Made by a program: the position numbers and the translations under genes. From positions 13,519,786 to 13,583,785 of the forward strand of contig OZ025278.1 in assembly GCA_964019165.1 (NCBI GenBank): a stretch of DNA of 64,000 bases. Reading direction: 5' to 3'. Below are positions 29,492-42,438 of this stretch, one piece after another. The notes beneath the pieces were generated by a model. It saw only the letters and a list, made by a program, of their open reading frames with translations, searched no databases and was not told where the DNA came from. Source of the DNA: Mastigias papua. Its lineage: Eukaryota > Cnidaria > Scyphozoa > Rhizostomeae > Mastigiidae. The first letter of the stretch is position 1, and each line of letters begins with the position of its first letter.

Positions 29492-29745
29492 GGGTGAGTG
29501 GCCAAGCGGTTCAGTTGGCTTCCGTTAGCTAGCTGAAGTTAAGCTTGGCTGTGCTAGGTCAGCAGCTGGATGGGCGACTATCCAGATAAACGACCAAAGC
29601 AACTCACTCTGCCGTCCTTCGGAAGGGACGTTAAACTAGGGGTCCCATGCCTGGATGCGGCATGCACAGTAGGCCTAAATTAGCTGAAAACGCTAGATAT
29701 AACAGCCTACTCAAAATAAAGTAAACAACAACAACAACAACAACA
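29492..29745 (+). mobile_element. tRNA-derived SINE
   Basis: Starts with a tRNA-like head carrying an A box (TGGCCAAGCGG at 29499-29509). It continues with a conserved SINE body containing CCGTCCTTCGGAAGGGACG and GTTAAACTAGGGGTCCC, and ends in an (AAC)n tail. A 6-bp direct repeat, ACTGTG, flanks it (29486-29491 and 29746-29751). The GACGTTAAAC...GGTCCC body recalls a core shared by many invertebrate SINEs; that is from memory. Confidence 0.75.
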
Positions 29746-30364
29746 ACTGTGACCAGCCATGGTATACAGCATAAATGGATTGCATGTTGAAATTTGGTCA
29801 AACTTCCCAATGCATGCTGCATGTTCTACCTTCTTGTAGTTTCTTAGACTTTAAAAGGGGGGGCATAGGACCTCCCACATCCTCCAGTCGACACACCCCT
29901 GGGTGTAATAAATGCCATTGATTTTACTTTATGAACTCACTTGTTAAGCAGTCTGAACTTTTACACAAGACTGGTAATAGTTTTTTGAAAACCTCTATCT
30001 TGGAGAAAGTTTCGAAAGGACTCATAGGAAACACTGTTCAACTTCTGAGATCTCTATACCCCGAGTATCCCACACGATAATTCATATATTTCAGACTAAC
30101 AGAATCATCTCATTAGAACAAAAGTATCCACAGAAAGTGATCTTAGTCACCTTCTATATAAAATGATGGCCTTCCAAGAACTGACCACAGTTTGAATGAC
30201 TTTGTTGAAAGAAAAAAAGATGAATGGTTACTGGATATCATGTGTCTATCTGGTTGAAACTTTAGAAACAGCTTGAAAGAACATAAAATTTGATCATTGA
30301 ATTGGACAGATTTTCACTGGAATTCTTACTCATTCCTTTGACCTTAATATTCTTCTATCTTCAG

Positions 30365-31066
30365 TTTCTTGGCTCGGATAGCGCCATTCTCTATCCCATA
30401 CCATTACAAAGGAGTGTATGGAGAAGGTATACGAATTTCCGGATTAGTTGTTCATTAGCTTGAGGAGCCCTGAAAACTCTGATGGGTAGCAAAGCTTACT
30501 ATAAAAATACTGGCATTCTGTGCTTACGTAAGCACTGTTCATTTTCCTGCCTTTCAATTACACGTTTTTTTTTATATATTTTTCGCTCACCACTGAAGCT
30601 TTCTTAGCTTTTCCATAAAAACTCTCTCAATAATTTCTGAGCAAGGTTCTTCGAGTGTACATAACACTACAGTGTTACACAGACAGAAATGCACTGCACA
30701 TGCATGACACTCGAATACATAAATCAACACAAGAAATGTATACAAATTAAGTAAAAGCGACGGCTGTCTTGTATGAATATTGGAATTTTACTGGTACTTG
30801 ACTAATTAGTTTTCCTAGTTCTCAAATGTACAGTACTGAACTTTCTTAAATTTATTAGCATTCGAGTACTACTTTGTTATAAAAAACATACATTGAGATA
30901 AGACATTAGCGGTACAAGAGAGACTTCTGAGTTATCACCTGTGTGAGTATCCAATAAACTTCCGTTTTATTCCTCCAAAGGGAAGACGATAGCAGAACCG
31001 AGGAAAGTCGCCGAATATGTACGGAATGACATAGATCAATTTCCTCTGATCGTATCGATGCTTTGA
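30365..31066 (+). CDS. Short spliced upstream open frame ahead of the MS4A-like gene
   Basis: Exon 30365-30426 has a strong polypyrimidine acceptor (TTCTTCTATCTTCAG) and a GTATAC donor. It joins exon 30981 onward (acceptor TCCTCCAAAG) and stays open to TGA at 31064-31066, encoding FLARIAPFSIPYHYKGVYGE and then GKTIAEPRKVAEYVRNDID and on. The last exon simply runs on into the MS4A-like coding exon; the stop lies 21 bases before its ATG. A possible first exon with ATG at 25692-25705 (MELA, phase 2) would make a 53-aa protein. A second frame through the same two exons is also open, to TGA 31027-31029, and would use another exon-like stretch, 28824-28920. So the coding frame is unresolved. It could be a 5' UTR with upstream ORF, a separate small protein on a shared transcript, or chance. 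No family is recognised. Confidence 0.35.
30600..30890 (+). repeat. Dispersed repeat family 1, copy d
   Basis: Contains CAGTGTTACACAGACAGAAA, AAGAAATGTATACAAATTAA and GTAAAAGCGACGGCTG. It lies in the intron just before the exon that leads into the MS4A-like gene. Confidence 0.65.
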
Positions 31067-31087
31067 AGACTGTAGTGCCCTTACATC

Positions 31088-34000
31088 ATGACATCCATTA
31101 CAAAGAACGATGTGCCAATTAGGTTTGCACGATCAGAATCAGATGGTATAGACGATAATGAAAACAACCGAACAGTGACTGAAAAGACTGCAAAGTGCAT
31201 GGAGCCTAGTGAAAATAGCAAGAAATCTGTTAAGAAGGTTCATCAAAAGCGCTCCTTTGGAAAGAGATGGCTGTTCAAGTTATCAATGGCAGATGTTTTT
31301 ATTGGATTGCTGAATATTTCATTTGGAATGGCAGTTTATATCGAAAGAAAAAAGTTACCCCATTGGCTTACAGATTGTGCATTCAGTATTTGGTACGGAT
31401 GTTTCGTAAGTAGTTTACTTATTGTTCAAATTATTTTATTAATACCTGTCGAGTGTCCAGGGGCTAAAGACATTGCTCATGAAACAGTTTAGTGGTCTAT
31501 CTTTCTTCCGAAACAAGTAGTCATATATCCAGGGGTTGACTGACAGGTCGGGGGCACCGGCCAGGTGCCCTACAACTACTTGTTTTCAGGCCCTTTTGAT
31601 CTCATATGAGTTTGAGAATATTATCTAAAAAGTAAGAGTTCTTTAGAACTCAAAAGCTATAAAAAGAAATGTTGAAGCTATAGAGAGTTCTTTGAGAAAG
31701 AACAGAATGGGATATATGGCTTGCTGGTTTGAAGATCGTTTCCCCGGTACTGAGTCCTGAAAACCCTCTGGGTTTCTTGGACATAGCCATTCTGCCCCTG
31801 TACTTAAGTGTGTTTAGTTTGTGCAGGTAAATTCTGTGCAGAAGGTCACTATTTTTTAATTTATGTTGTGGCTCTTTGCCAGAAAGAAACGATAAAATCC
31901 AACTTCATTCTATTGAAAGTTGAGCTAGGTCATGTTTCGGCGTACAATTTTGTCATGAGGAACTACGTAACATAAGGAAGCTATCTGATAAAAGCAAGAA
32001 CCTTAAGTGATCGAGTAGTACTCTTGAGTCCCGGATAAACGTTTCCCTCGCTCACTAATTTTTTGAAAAAATCCACCCAGGACACCCTTATTACAGATCC
32101 CCTGTTTATTATTTTTGTATCTGTAATTCGATTGAGTAGTAGGTAAAGTTAGAAAATCGTGTTTTCCACATTGTTTACGGTTGGAATAAGTTGTGGAACT
32201 TATCCATAGCTATTACAATTAGAGAAATTTTCCACCCACCCGGTTATACCAACCAGCCCGTTTATTAAGCTTTTGGCAAATTTCTAACCCCCCTACTATT
32301 CCATCCCTCCCGTCTATTTGGGACTTAAGAGTGGGACGCCAAACCAGTTCTATTCACTGCGCCCAGGTTTGTACAAATTGCACGTGATCTATATACCAAC
32401 TGTATACTACTCGCAACGATTTACAGAAAAGTTCTTATTATGAATTTTTGCTTGCCTCTGTACCGTTGTCATGGCTCTAAATGTGCAGTTAAAATACAGA
32501 ATTATTAAATAACCTTTGGTACTACGATGTGGTTAAAAGAGGTCCAAAAATAAAGAACTTCAAGAGTTATGTCTTGGGCTAGGCTCTTTATAAGAAAGGC
32601 GTGTATCTGTGGACCCCTTTTGGAGTGTCATTATTATGGAGAAATCGATCAGACAGTTTAGGCACTCCTTCTGTTGTAAGACGAAGTATTTTTCTCTCTT
32701 TTTCCGAAGGTACTTGCAACAGGACTAGTAGGACTTGAATACTTCAGGAGGAAGTCAAAAACCAAGGTATGACTTTGAAATGTCGTAGTGATCACAGCCC
32801 TAATATTCTTCTATTCAAATAACTGTTATTGCTATTTAAATATGAAATATGTAAATCAATGATTTGAAGCTGAAGTTGTATCATTGCAGTAACTTTGACC
32901 TGTTGACATTTTATCTACTTTGTTTAGCACAATTTCCCAACAACCTCCACGCTTATTCGGACACCAATTTGTCGGCATTGAAGCTTACCTATAAAATTCT
33001 AATTTATCCGTTTCTAGGGGATCATCCACATCCTCCTCAATGCTATATCTCTGGGATTAGCAGTTCCAAGTCTTGCATTTTATGGGAAAGTCATCACTCA
33101 TTATCACAAGATCAGAGAAGGGACGACTGTAGTGCCATGCAAAACCGTATCCATCAATACCAAATGTAACGACCAATACGAGAGTTTAGCAGCAAAGATT
33201 GCAGCTCTGTATGGGATCCTTCTCGTGTCAAGCATTGTAGAAGTTTTCGTGTCGTTTGTTTTATGTGCATGCAGCTCAATGTTCAGATTATTTTGCAAAA
33301 AGGTGTTCCTAACTGCTGAAGAGTCGCAGATGGCGGAGTCACATGTATGTTTCATATCTTACAAGTATACACGTTCTTTTTTATAAGAAACCTAGCACAA
33401 GCCTAGTTCCTAAAGTTCTTTATCTTTTGAAACTTCTTTTGTCACATTGTAGTATTACATGTTGCTTCAACCAATCAGTCAATCAATCAATCAATCATAT
33501 GATACGATGCAAATGCAAAATGATTTCTTCTTGTTTCTAGTGTTCGATGTTCAACCCTGGTGCGGCCTATCCAATCTCAAGTCTGCATTCAAATTATCAT
33601 GAATACCACATAGATGAAACTCCCCTAAAGCCCATAAATACTTCGCAAAAGGTAATAAATTTTATGAGTTCAACCAAGCGTTTTGTGCTCAATAAAGCTA
33701 ATTATAGATTTGTATCCTTCGTATACAGAGCTTAGACAATATACATCAGCTCGAGAGTTTTGTTATAGGAACACACTTCATAGAACACCGAGGCTTAGAG
33801 AAGAATTTCTACAAGCACTCAACTACTCGCATTCCTTTGGCAAATAAATTTTGATCATTCTGTTAATAAACATTAGGATTTGTTTCTTTATTTAAAGTAG
33901 TTGCATCGTATGTCTTAAAAGTTGTGTACTGAATGTAGTTTCTTATATATTTGCAAAGAAAACACTCTTGAAATAAGAGCAGGTTTAAGAACATTTGAGT

Positions 34001-34794
34001 CTAAAAGTAAAAAAAAGATTAAGAGCATCGAGTCACGGCAAAAAGTATCTTATTCTCATAGAAATGAGTGTGTTGAATAGAAATTCTCTTCTGTTAAGCG
34101 TATTTCGATTTTCGTGGGTGTAATTAGGATGGCCAAGTCATTTATTGCACAAACGTTGAGCACCAGATAAGGAGTAACTGTTTTTACAGAGAGACGAAGC
34201 CAGTAGAGTTGCATGGAGTTTGATAAGCCTAGCAGTTGTTTAAAAAGGCAAGCTGACGTTGAGAGGCTAGAAAGCAAAGATCCTAAGAGCGAGTACAATA
34301 GAATGAGATATATGAGATTGGAGTTGTTATTCTAGATAATCGAAAAGGAACATTGACTGAAAGGCTTCTATAAAACATTCATATTTTTTTAAATTTGAAG
34401 GCAATTACCAAAGTTCTATACTTTACACTGTCATTGTATATCATTTTTTAATGTCTGCAACGGCAAATTTGAGAGCCTTGTTAAGGTCCCAAAAGGTCGC
34501 TCCATAAGCTTTCATGATTTTCATCGGAACTTGTGTTATGCCCATATGTCTAAATGCACTGCTATTGTCTTTCGCTAGGTTTGTATCAATACAAATTTAC
34601 CTAGGACCCCAAACAAGCAAACTCACAGATTTTCACCACAGAGAAGAAGGCCAGCTTTCAAAGCTATGGAATCAATCACAGAATCCGTAGAGAGCACGGA
34701 CTATGAGAACGAAGTTCCTGCTGCAACAAAAGAAGAAGAGGAGATTTGCCAACGCGAGAGCCTTCTACCGCAAATGGGAGATTACAATGCGTGA
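31088..34794 (+). CDS. MS4A/CD20-like four-transmembrane protein
   Basis: Five exons: 31088-31405, 32710-32766, 33018-33344, 33541-33651 and 34579-34794. All are phase 0 and give 342 aa plus TGA. A hydrophilic N-terminus is followed by four hydrophobic spans at about 62-85, 97-118, 126-150 and 184-212. TM1-TM2 are joined by a short loop and TM2-TM3 by a basic turn (RRKSKTK). The large TM3-TM4 loop carries two cysteines (166 and 175), as in MS4A/CD20-type proteins, where a disulfide closes that loop. TM4 ends in a Cys-rich CACSS..LFCKK stretch that could be palmitoylated. The long C-terminal tail (about 213-342) is cytoplasmic, with tyrosines and an acidic EEEE patch. Exons respect the spans: TM2 crosses the exon 1/2 border, and TM3 and TM4 share exon 3. 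The start is supported by an in-frame TAG at 31073-31075 just upstream. The family call rests on topology and loop cysteines and is moderate; TMEM176-like or another tetraspanning family is the alternative. It likely sits in the plasma membrane. Confidence 0.72.
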
Positions 34795-37700
34795 TGGGCA
34801 ATGAACAGTTTTGTGCAAAAACATACATCTCAAGCCTACTACCCATCTATTGCAGGTTGCAGCTGAACGAGTGGGCTGATAGGAAGATATCAGCTAGAGA
34901 GCATAGTTTTATTTCGACCATAGAATAATAGCTTCTATGCGACTCTGAGAAAGATTTGAGTGGTAGTGCAAAGCCCAATGTTCCTTGGACACACCATGCA
35001 CATGAATGATACAAAAGGGCCACTGGGGCTTTTGATTATAGTTTTCGTTATAAATCTCAGGCACCTTTCTAAATTTATTTAGTTATATTTCATCATATCT
35101 CTAATCAATTGTAAGTAGTTGTCTGTTATGGAATTTAAGCTTTCATACACAGTTACGCTGCGGCATTTTTCATATCATTTGCTTACTGATTAGCCACATC
35201 ATGCTTTATTTCCTCGATAAGGCACGATAGCATTCTATCCTCTGCCTCCAATTGTAAATATGGATATCAGTCAACTCCTTGTTTACACTAGCCACAGCGC
35301 TTTCAATGTGTGTTATAAGTTAATATGGTTGTATATTAGAATCTATGTTTCGTGCTTTTTGTAAATATTTCAAGAGGTTTTCCTCTTGCCTGATAGTTGA
35401 CGGCATTGCGAACGCAAAAGCAGAACTATATTGTGAAAATTCGTCAAACATGCGTATTGGCACATGGGTGGGGCCAGGAGAAGTTTATCTCATACCACTA
35501 TTCAGCTGTATGGAGTATTTATCTAATTGAACTTAAATTCTGTCATGATAACCCTGTAGCTGAATTTCTGAATCAACAATAATCTACAACTCTGTGGAGG
35601 TAACCAACCATCTTTATAGCATTTGACAAGTAGATGTGTTGTAATGTCAACGATAAATGCTAGCCAGATTGCAAATCTTTTCAACGAGAAAGTTTCTTTT
35701 CACCCAGTGCTTATACTTTCTTAAGACCTTAGCAAACATGGTTGAGTTTGCGTAACGTGCAAAACAACAATGTTACGCAGAAAGACAGACATTACATAAG
35801 CATAACACTCTTATACACAGGTTACCACAAGAAATTTATACAAGTTAAGTGAAAGCGATGACTGCCTTACGTGAATATTTGAATACTACTCTCTTATAAA
35901 ACACTTTCTCATTAAAAAACGTGTAATTGCATAGGCAGAATATCAACTATTCAAGATAAACAAAAGCAGAAGAACTAAGGCAGCAATCACGCAGCTCTGT
36001 ATTTATTTATCTTCATGTTTGATGAGGAAACTACACAAGCGTTCGGAGCCGTCAATAGCCTTTCCCACAGTGCAGGAATAGAAATCGAATTGCTTTCTAC
36101 GACTTCACAGTTCATGTTGTAGTTTTTTTGTATATAAATTTTGCTATACTATAAATAGTGCTATATTAGCCGTGAAGTATTCATTCGCAACGTTTTGCAT
36201 GGACATCTTTCGTGAATTTCTTTGTTTTATTGATAGCATACTCTTTAAAAGAAACAAATGGTTGGGTATTACATTTTTTTATTATTACCACTCTACGGTA
36301 TCAGAGGTGGGGCTAGAACCGAAAATTTTATGTGCCGAATGATCTACAAAAGCATAAGCGAATTGCCGACACCTGTTGTACTAATTATTTAGAACTAAAT
36401 GCCCATTATTTGTACTTCATTGCAAAAATTGACGAAATAGCTCACAGGTTTAATACTGAGAAATACAATTTTGGTAAATAAAACTGTTTGCATGTAGGCA
36501 ACGTTGCCAGCGGCAAGAGCATAGGAGATTGGGGGTCCGGAGGCGAAGCCTCAAGTAAAATTATTAGGATCACACCCTTCTGATTTAAAGGAAACACGCA
36601 TTTCAAATATAAAGGTACGCCCATTCTGGATAGAGGCCTGGACGTGAATTAATTCATATGAGTGTGAGAATCTTCAATTGATTTTGTGACACTTTTAGAC
36701 GAACATATAGTAGCAAAAATTTACGTTGAATCAAAGTACCAAGCGCTTACAACTTTTTTGTAGTAGACTGCCGATTGTGCGAGATCAGAAATTTTTCTAG
36801 GGGAGCAGCTACCCCCATTACACCCCATAGGGTCATCTTTGCATGCTATCTCTATGACAACCTCTTTATTGGTTAATTGGGAGCCGGCTACTACTAGCTT
36901 TCAGACTGAGAGGAAAAATTCGAAGTACGTTTGGGAGAGATGGAGCTACGGCAGAGAGGATTGGGGGGGGGGGGCGAATGCTGCATAGTGCCGATGACGA
37001 TTGAAGCGAGAAAATCCTAACAGACCACGGCTCTCAGATTGACTCAAAATGTGATGATTCAAAGTCACTGAGATGGCAATGCAGCAAAGTAACATAGAAA
37101 TACAAGTCATGAATGTGCCGACAGTGCATAGAAATCTTCAATAAATTAAATGCTCATGCGGGAGCTCAGTGAAATTATGGGGAGGCTCCAGCCCCCAAGT
37201 ACCCCCCATGTGGCATATATATCTAAGTATTTAATGCTATCTGCAAAGTGACGTAGCAAACAGAGAAAATTATGTTCCTATTTTCGTAAGGATCAACACT
37301 GCGACATCACTACACTTTGGAGCATACGTTTCACTTTTGATTAGCTGAGGGCTCCGATCACATTTCAATTCTCCATACTGCATCAGTCAATTAGAGCACA
37401 CGATTCTATAAACTTGATAACTGGTTATCTTATCTCCAGCCTAGCACATTGCCCCATTTATTTATGTACCATTGGCTTCACACAGCAATTATAAATGGAA
37501 AGTCTACCCCTATAAATTATACACAATCCTACCCTTGGCCCTTGCTAACTCCCCAGATCTCTGAGCTATGGGGTAAATGAGGATACCATCTTAATCTGCC
37601 TACAGAGAGCTATTGAATGGTATAAAATGTATTGGCGTAGACCCTCTACATCTAGGTGGGGTCCGAGACTAAAACATAAATTTAGGCTAAAAAACCACTT

Positions 37701-39041
37701 GTCAGCTTTCTATTATTTGTATACATCTTCGCGTAGTTCTCATAGACATAAAAATTCCCAAAGTCGAATGAAATGTAGAAAAAGCCGCTCTGGGGATGCG
37801 TGATTAAACTTCTGTGTCAAATCTTCTACTGCTCTATGCTTTATATGAAGTTGAACTCAAGAACAACCGCGTAAACACACAAAGTAATGAAGTCAAACAA
37901 GTGAAATCACTTACCAGTCAAACTTTCTGTCGAATTTAATCTCATAAATAACATATTTTGATGGGAATTCCATATTTATCTTATGTAACCATTAATAAAC
38001 GTCGTTGGCCTCGAATGCCAAACAACTGGAATCAACGTGCTCGTGGTGGATCTCTAGGGATAGATATCACGAACTCTTGATACGCTATGGTAAACTCGTT
38101 ATGGGGGACGTGCACACAGTAACCATGGTCCCTGGAGAATGCGATGTTTACTCATTTCAAACTACCCTCTTGATGCTGCACGGGCCTACGGAGGAGAACT
38201 GTATTCACAACTGCATTTAACCCCAAAGGGACTTTACCGTTTATATTAAAGAGAAGATTTCGTGGAAACATACGTTCCTGCCTTGCTCATCTACCTGTCC
38301 TAACATCATTACTTAATATTTCAGAGCACGAGTTGAGACCAAATACCTACCTACTTTTCCTCTATTCTAAACAGCTAACTATATTTAACACATTCAGAAT
38401 AACGAACAAGGTGAAGGTTTCAAGCCGGTTCTTGTATCAAAAAAATAACCACAATAATACATCGCAAGGTATACTTCTTGCAAATGAATGCATTCCCGTT
38501 GCATTTCTTTAAAAATTACAACAAAAATACATCCACTTTATCCCTATACTGTCTGAAATTCGTGCAATAAACTTGGCGAAATCTCATGATATCTTTGATG
38601 CACAGCCTATGTTGATTTTCGCTGAATAGTGTCCTTGTTTTTCAACGAGCCTATGCACAACCTCACAAGATAATGCACAGGCAGTAAGTTCTGAACAAAT
38701 GCAAGTTCTTATGAGCGTGATTTTACTGTATGCATAATATAGTGTTCGCTACAATTATCAAAAATCTATTCGATCGTAGTTTTCATGTTTCTTTTGGCGT
38801 GCATTTTGAGCTTTAACTACGAAGATTCCGTGGTGATCAGGTAGCAAGCATTTCTTCCAAAATCCATCAATTGACATGTCCTTGCTGTAAATGAAGCGGA
38901 TTTTCGAACAACCTTCTTCTACCTAAAGAAGAATCGATAGAGCTAGCAATAAACCCTTGTATTTTTCTTCAGATTTCAAAATACATGGCTTAAAAAGCCA
39001 CAAATGCATGCTTAGACATTGAAAAATCTACGAAAAGTTAC
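34795..39041. other. Intergenic region after the MS4A-like gene
   Basis: Apart from a family 1 copy and G-run stretches (about 36963), nothing is supported. The 38005-38220 segment is GC-richer and open on both strands, and may belong to the uncertain minus-strand gene at 39042-39242. Confidence 0.5.
35690..35910 (+). repeat. Dispersed repeat family 1, copy e
   Basis: Contains AATGTTACGCAGAAAGACAG, AAGAAATTTATACAAGTTAA and GTGAAAGCGATGACTG, closest to copy d. Confidence 0.65.
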
Positions 39042-39242
39042 CGAAGTTCCATTGAAAGATACGTCGACTTGTCCTCTCCCAAGTTGCTTGTAATAAACGA
39101 CCGACTCGCCAGTCTTGAAGCGGAATATTTCGGGGTAGATTTTGAGAAGACGGATGCGATAAGATATCTGGGAGTCCGATACGTGCAAGAACGAGATAAG
39201 CACGCAGCAAATGATTGCCATTGATACCATTCCACGGTGCAT
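39042..39242 (-). CDS. Candidate first exon of a secreted or membrane protein
   Basis: On the minus strand an ATG at 39242 opens a 67-codon exon ending at a good donor (TCG|GTAACT) at 39042, phase 0. The N-terminus MHRGMVSMAIICCVLISFLH reads as a signal peptide and is followed by an Arg/Lys-rich, beta-strand-like stretch and an NGTS glycosylation motif at the exon end. Composition is richer in G+C than its flanks. A possible second exon at 38277-38238 (phase 0 to 1) fits, but later exons could not be resolved. The gene may be incomplete or a false call. Confidence 0.35.
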
Positions 39243-39359
39243 CTATATGATGAAATGATATTTATATTTGAGAATAGATATAGCCCCCTTTCCCCTATTA
39301 TTTCCCCTACTATTATAAATGCTTTGATGGAAACACTTTAGCAAAAATGCTGATGATGG

Positions 39360-39640
39360 TGCTAGTACCTGTCAAACATTAGGCCTTCAAAATATCGCAA
39401 ATCCTCGAACTAGCCCAGCTAGGGCTTATTTTTTCATATTTTGGGTTGAGCTTACTTGAGGAGAGGGCTTATTCGAGGGGGTGGCTCATAAAAGTGTTTG
39501 ACACATGCCACATAAAAAAATCATTCTCAAAGTACCTTTTTTCGATTATACAAAAGGAACAATCTAAATATATATGCATCACTCTACAATAAAATCTATC
39601 AACTTCTGAGATGGGGCTTATTCAAGGGGGAGGGGGATTA
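39360..39640. repeat. Dispersed repeat family 4 (AAATCCTCGAA)
   Basis: CGCAAATCCTCGAACTAGCCC and GGGGCTTATTCAAGGGGG segments recur at 8440-8510 and, with inverted ends, at 49730-49921. Confidence 0.45.
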
Positions 39641-42144
39641 CTAACAATCTGAAATTCTAAAGCATGGGAACCTATACGAGCGGGAATTCTTCGAAGGGGA
39701 CCCAGTTCGAAGACATACAATCTCTGCCAAAAGTCCTTGGAACACCTATTGAACAATGAAGTTTATTTGACAATAGTGAATTTCCGGTCAAATTTGACAG
39801 CTACTGATCCCCTCCCCCCTTAAACCAATGTTGAGGTAAAAGCTTAGTTGCTAGAGTGCTATTTGAGAGCAAATTGACATGTCTGCTGGGAGTAACTCCT
39901 GATTAATTCAACATTGGTCTGAGGGGGGAGAGGGGGAGATTGCTCTACGAGTCAAAAAGTAATGCAAGTGTTTCAAGACTTTTGGCAGTGATTGTACCAT
40001 AACCTGTTCATTGAATAATATGGCATCAGTTGCCAGGTGACACTTATGGAAGTACAGCCAATGAATCCCCATTTGGGAGACAATACAGTAAGATTGGTGC
40101 AGAGGACCGGCTTGTGTGAAAACAGACAATCACTTTGTGAAACGTTCTGCACGCTTGCTGGAGAGATGCCAGACCACTCTCAGTCATTTTCCTGCAGGCC
40201 ATATGACATAGTATATTACGTCAGCACCCTTCTCTAGAGCACGCATACGGAGATCCATCTTAAGTTTTTAGGCTGCACCGAGAGATCAAGCCTGACATTG
40301 CCTTCCATCGTGATTAGTTCCTTTGAAACCAAAACTCCTCAGGCAGATAAAAGTCATGATGCCTTCGGATTCTATACAATCGCAGGAATGTTTATCAGAT
40401 ATGCCTGAATGAGACATGTTCTCCGAAAGAATACTGGGAGCAGGAAGAGTTATGGCCAACATAAGCAGTGAAAATATATAGCTATGTCATACCGGCCCGT
40501 AGTGACGGGGAAGGTGGAGCAGGGTACCCCGAGCCAAAAAAGCTATGAAATGATACTTGGTGACATTAAAAATTTCACAAAGCCACCAGGGGCCCTGTTT
40601 TTCCATTTATTCCGAGCCCCATAAGCTCTCATCGGGCCTGCCCATATACCATGTAACAGTGAATACACGTTGTGATAAAAAAAAAGCAGAACATGGGAAT
40701 TCCTACGTGGACTGTGGTTGGCAATGTTGCCTGTTTTGCTGTGTTTTAAACATAAACACTACAAATTAAAAACAGTAATTGAAACTTTGAATTATACCAT
40801 AGCCAGTGTTTTCTACTTCTCTAGTAAGCATGAGTGACTTGAAATTTGAATTATAGCGAAATTCGTAATGTAAAGGAACAGAATTATACCGAGAGATGTT
40901 TAAATTTCGTAATGAAATTTTAAGAATTGCATACACAGCTTTCTTATTATGAACCTATATCCAAAAAGGCCAAAACTTTCAAGAACATGTTCTACTAAAC
41001 ATAAAATATCTTAGGAACTTGTCTTTTTCGACTATTCTTACCACTGCAAAAAACTTGGAAGAAAGAGGCAAAGTTTGCATAAATTGTGTGTAATACTTGC
41101 AACAAGTGGCTCACAGGCGGGTTTCCCTGAAACTTACAGTGTCCATAGTGCCTTTTCTTAACACGGAGCACTGATAATTTCTATAGCACTAAATTGAGGA
41201 AATATTAAGCCATATATAGTAGCCAGGTGTGATCAAACGAAGTGAAAAATATGGAACTTTTAGAAGTTGGCCTGTGTTACGCTCACTATAGAAAAACTTG
41301 TGTACGCATGGGGGACACATCATTTTCTGCTTTGAATTTAGTACAAAAGAACAGAAAAGACTAAATTTGAAAATTGCTGACCACGAATCAACAAACCTTG
41401 AGATGTTGATGGATGAGGAAAGTCTTCGTATCGCAGTGTTCCTCAAAGGACTGAACAACAACTTATGCTCGCTTGAAAACCTCCAAATATTACATGTGGA
41501 TTCTGGCAACTCTTCTCGTTGACTTATAAGCCTTTGAGGTTGCTTACACATCCCGTTTAATTGCGGTCAATAAAATTTTCCTTTGTAAACAGCATGCGTC
41601 ATTGCTACACTTCACCAGTATTGTTGTTGTATCGAGTTCTCAAAACACGGAGGTTAAGCCTAGAACCAGGTTTCCATAGCGTTGCAAGTGATGGGTACGC
41701 ACGCGTACCAATACTTGGAACGGTAACGAAACTGAGGCCCAACGGTTACGTGGGACGACTTTTGGTGGATTCCCTGATGTCACCACATCGTCAACGTCCC
41801 CGTCAAAACCGGAGAAGTTCGTATGAAATCAATTTCCTAATTGTCGTGTCCTAGATGAATGGGGCGCATCGACGCCTGCGACGATAGTTGGTAAGCACGG
41901 CAAAAGATCGCTGTAGGGCACTGTTCCTAAGACTTGAGCCGTGGTGCTGTGTTCCATCACAACAGTGATCCTTCTCGAGACATTTATAAATTTCGAAAAC
42001 AAATTTGACAGTGCATTATAAAGTAGCCAAAAACAACCGTTTTGGTTGAGTGTGGTAAGCACCAGATGAGAAAAGTAACTGAATCGCAGTAGATTTTCTC
42101 CCACCTCAATGCACCTTCAGTATAGCACAGTAATTGCTGTAGCG

Positions 42145-42438
42145 CAGGGGTCACCAAACGTTTTTACAACGGGCCAGGTAACTGAAATAATGACGAACGC
42201 GGGCAGCATACTCGTTCCGCTCGGTACTTGGAAGTCAGGAGGAAAGCTCTGAGAAAAATATGTAATACGAAAAAGAATACGAAGAATACGAAAAATTGGA
42301 ATCAACAGGAAAACAGAAAAAACATTGTGCACATCACTACGTAGCCATACAATGAATAATAGAGCTAGCACTCTAACATCAACTACCGTAGGCCGGCCAA
42401 ATAGAATGCCGTTGTGGGCCATAGTTCGGTGACCCCTG
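42145..42438. mobile_element. hAT-like MITE
   Basis: 294 bp. Inverted ends CAGGGGTCACCAAACG and TTCGGTGACCCCTG. Flanks CTGTAGCG and CTGTACCA (6 of 8). Its internal ORFs overlap on the minus strand and are not considered genes. Confidence 0.75.

Larger units (their letters stand above)
22911..30364. other. Region between gene B and the MS4A-like locus
   Basis: Contains family 1, 2 and 3 copies, the SINE and two uncertain exon-like stretches (25692-25705 and 28824-28920). The remainder (for example 25120-25690 and 26830-28800) shows no supportable feature. The 25286-25492 ORF (68 codons) has no splice support. Confidence 0.55.

Noticed and set aside
38211..38237. Intron joining 38238-38277 to 38210 on the minus strand
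   Set aside because: Only 27 bp, too short for a normal intron.
41561..41870. Long open frames on both strands in a GC-richer segment
   Set aside because: Both strands are open, no acceptor or donor fits either frame, and no protein resemblance was recognised.
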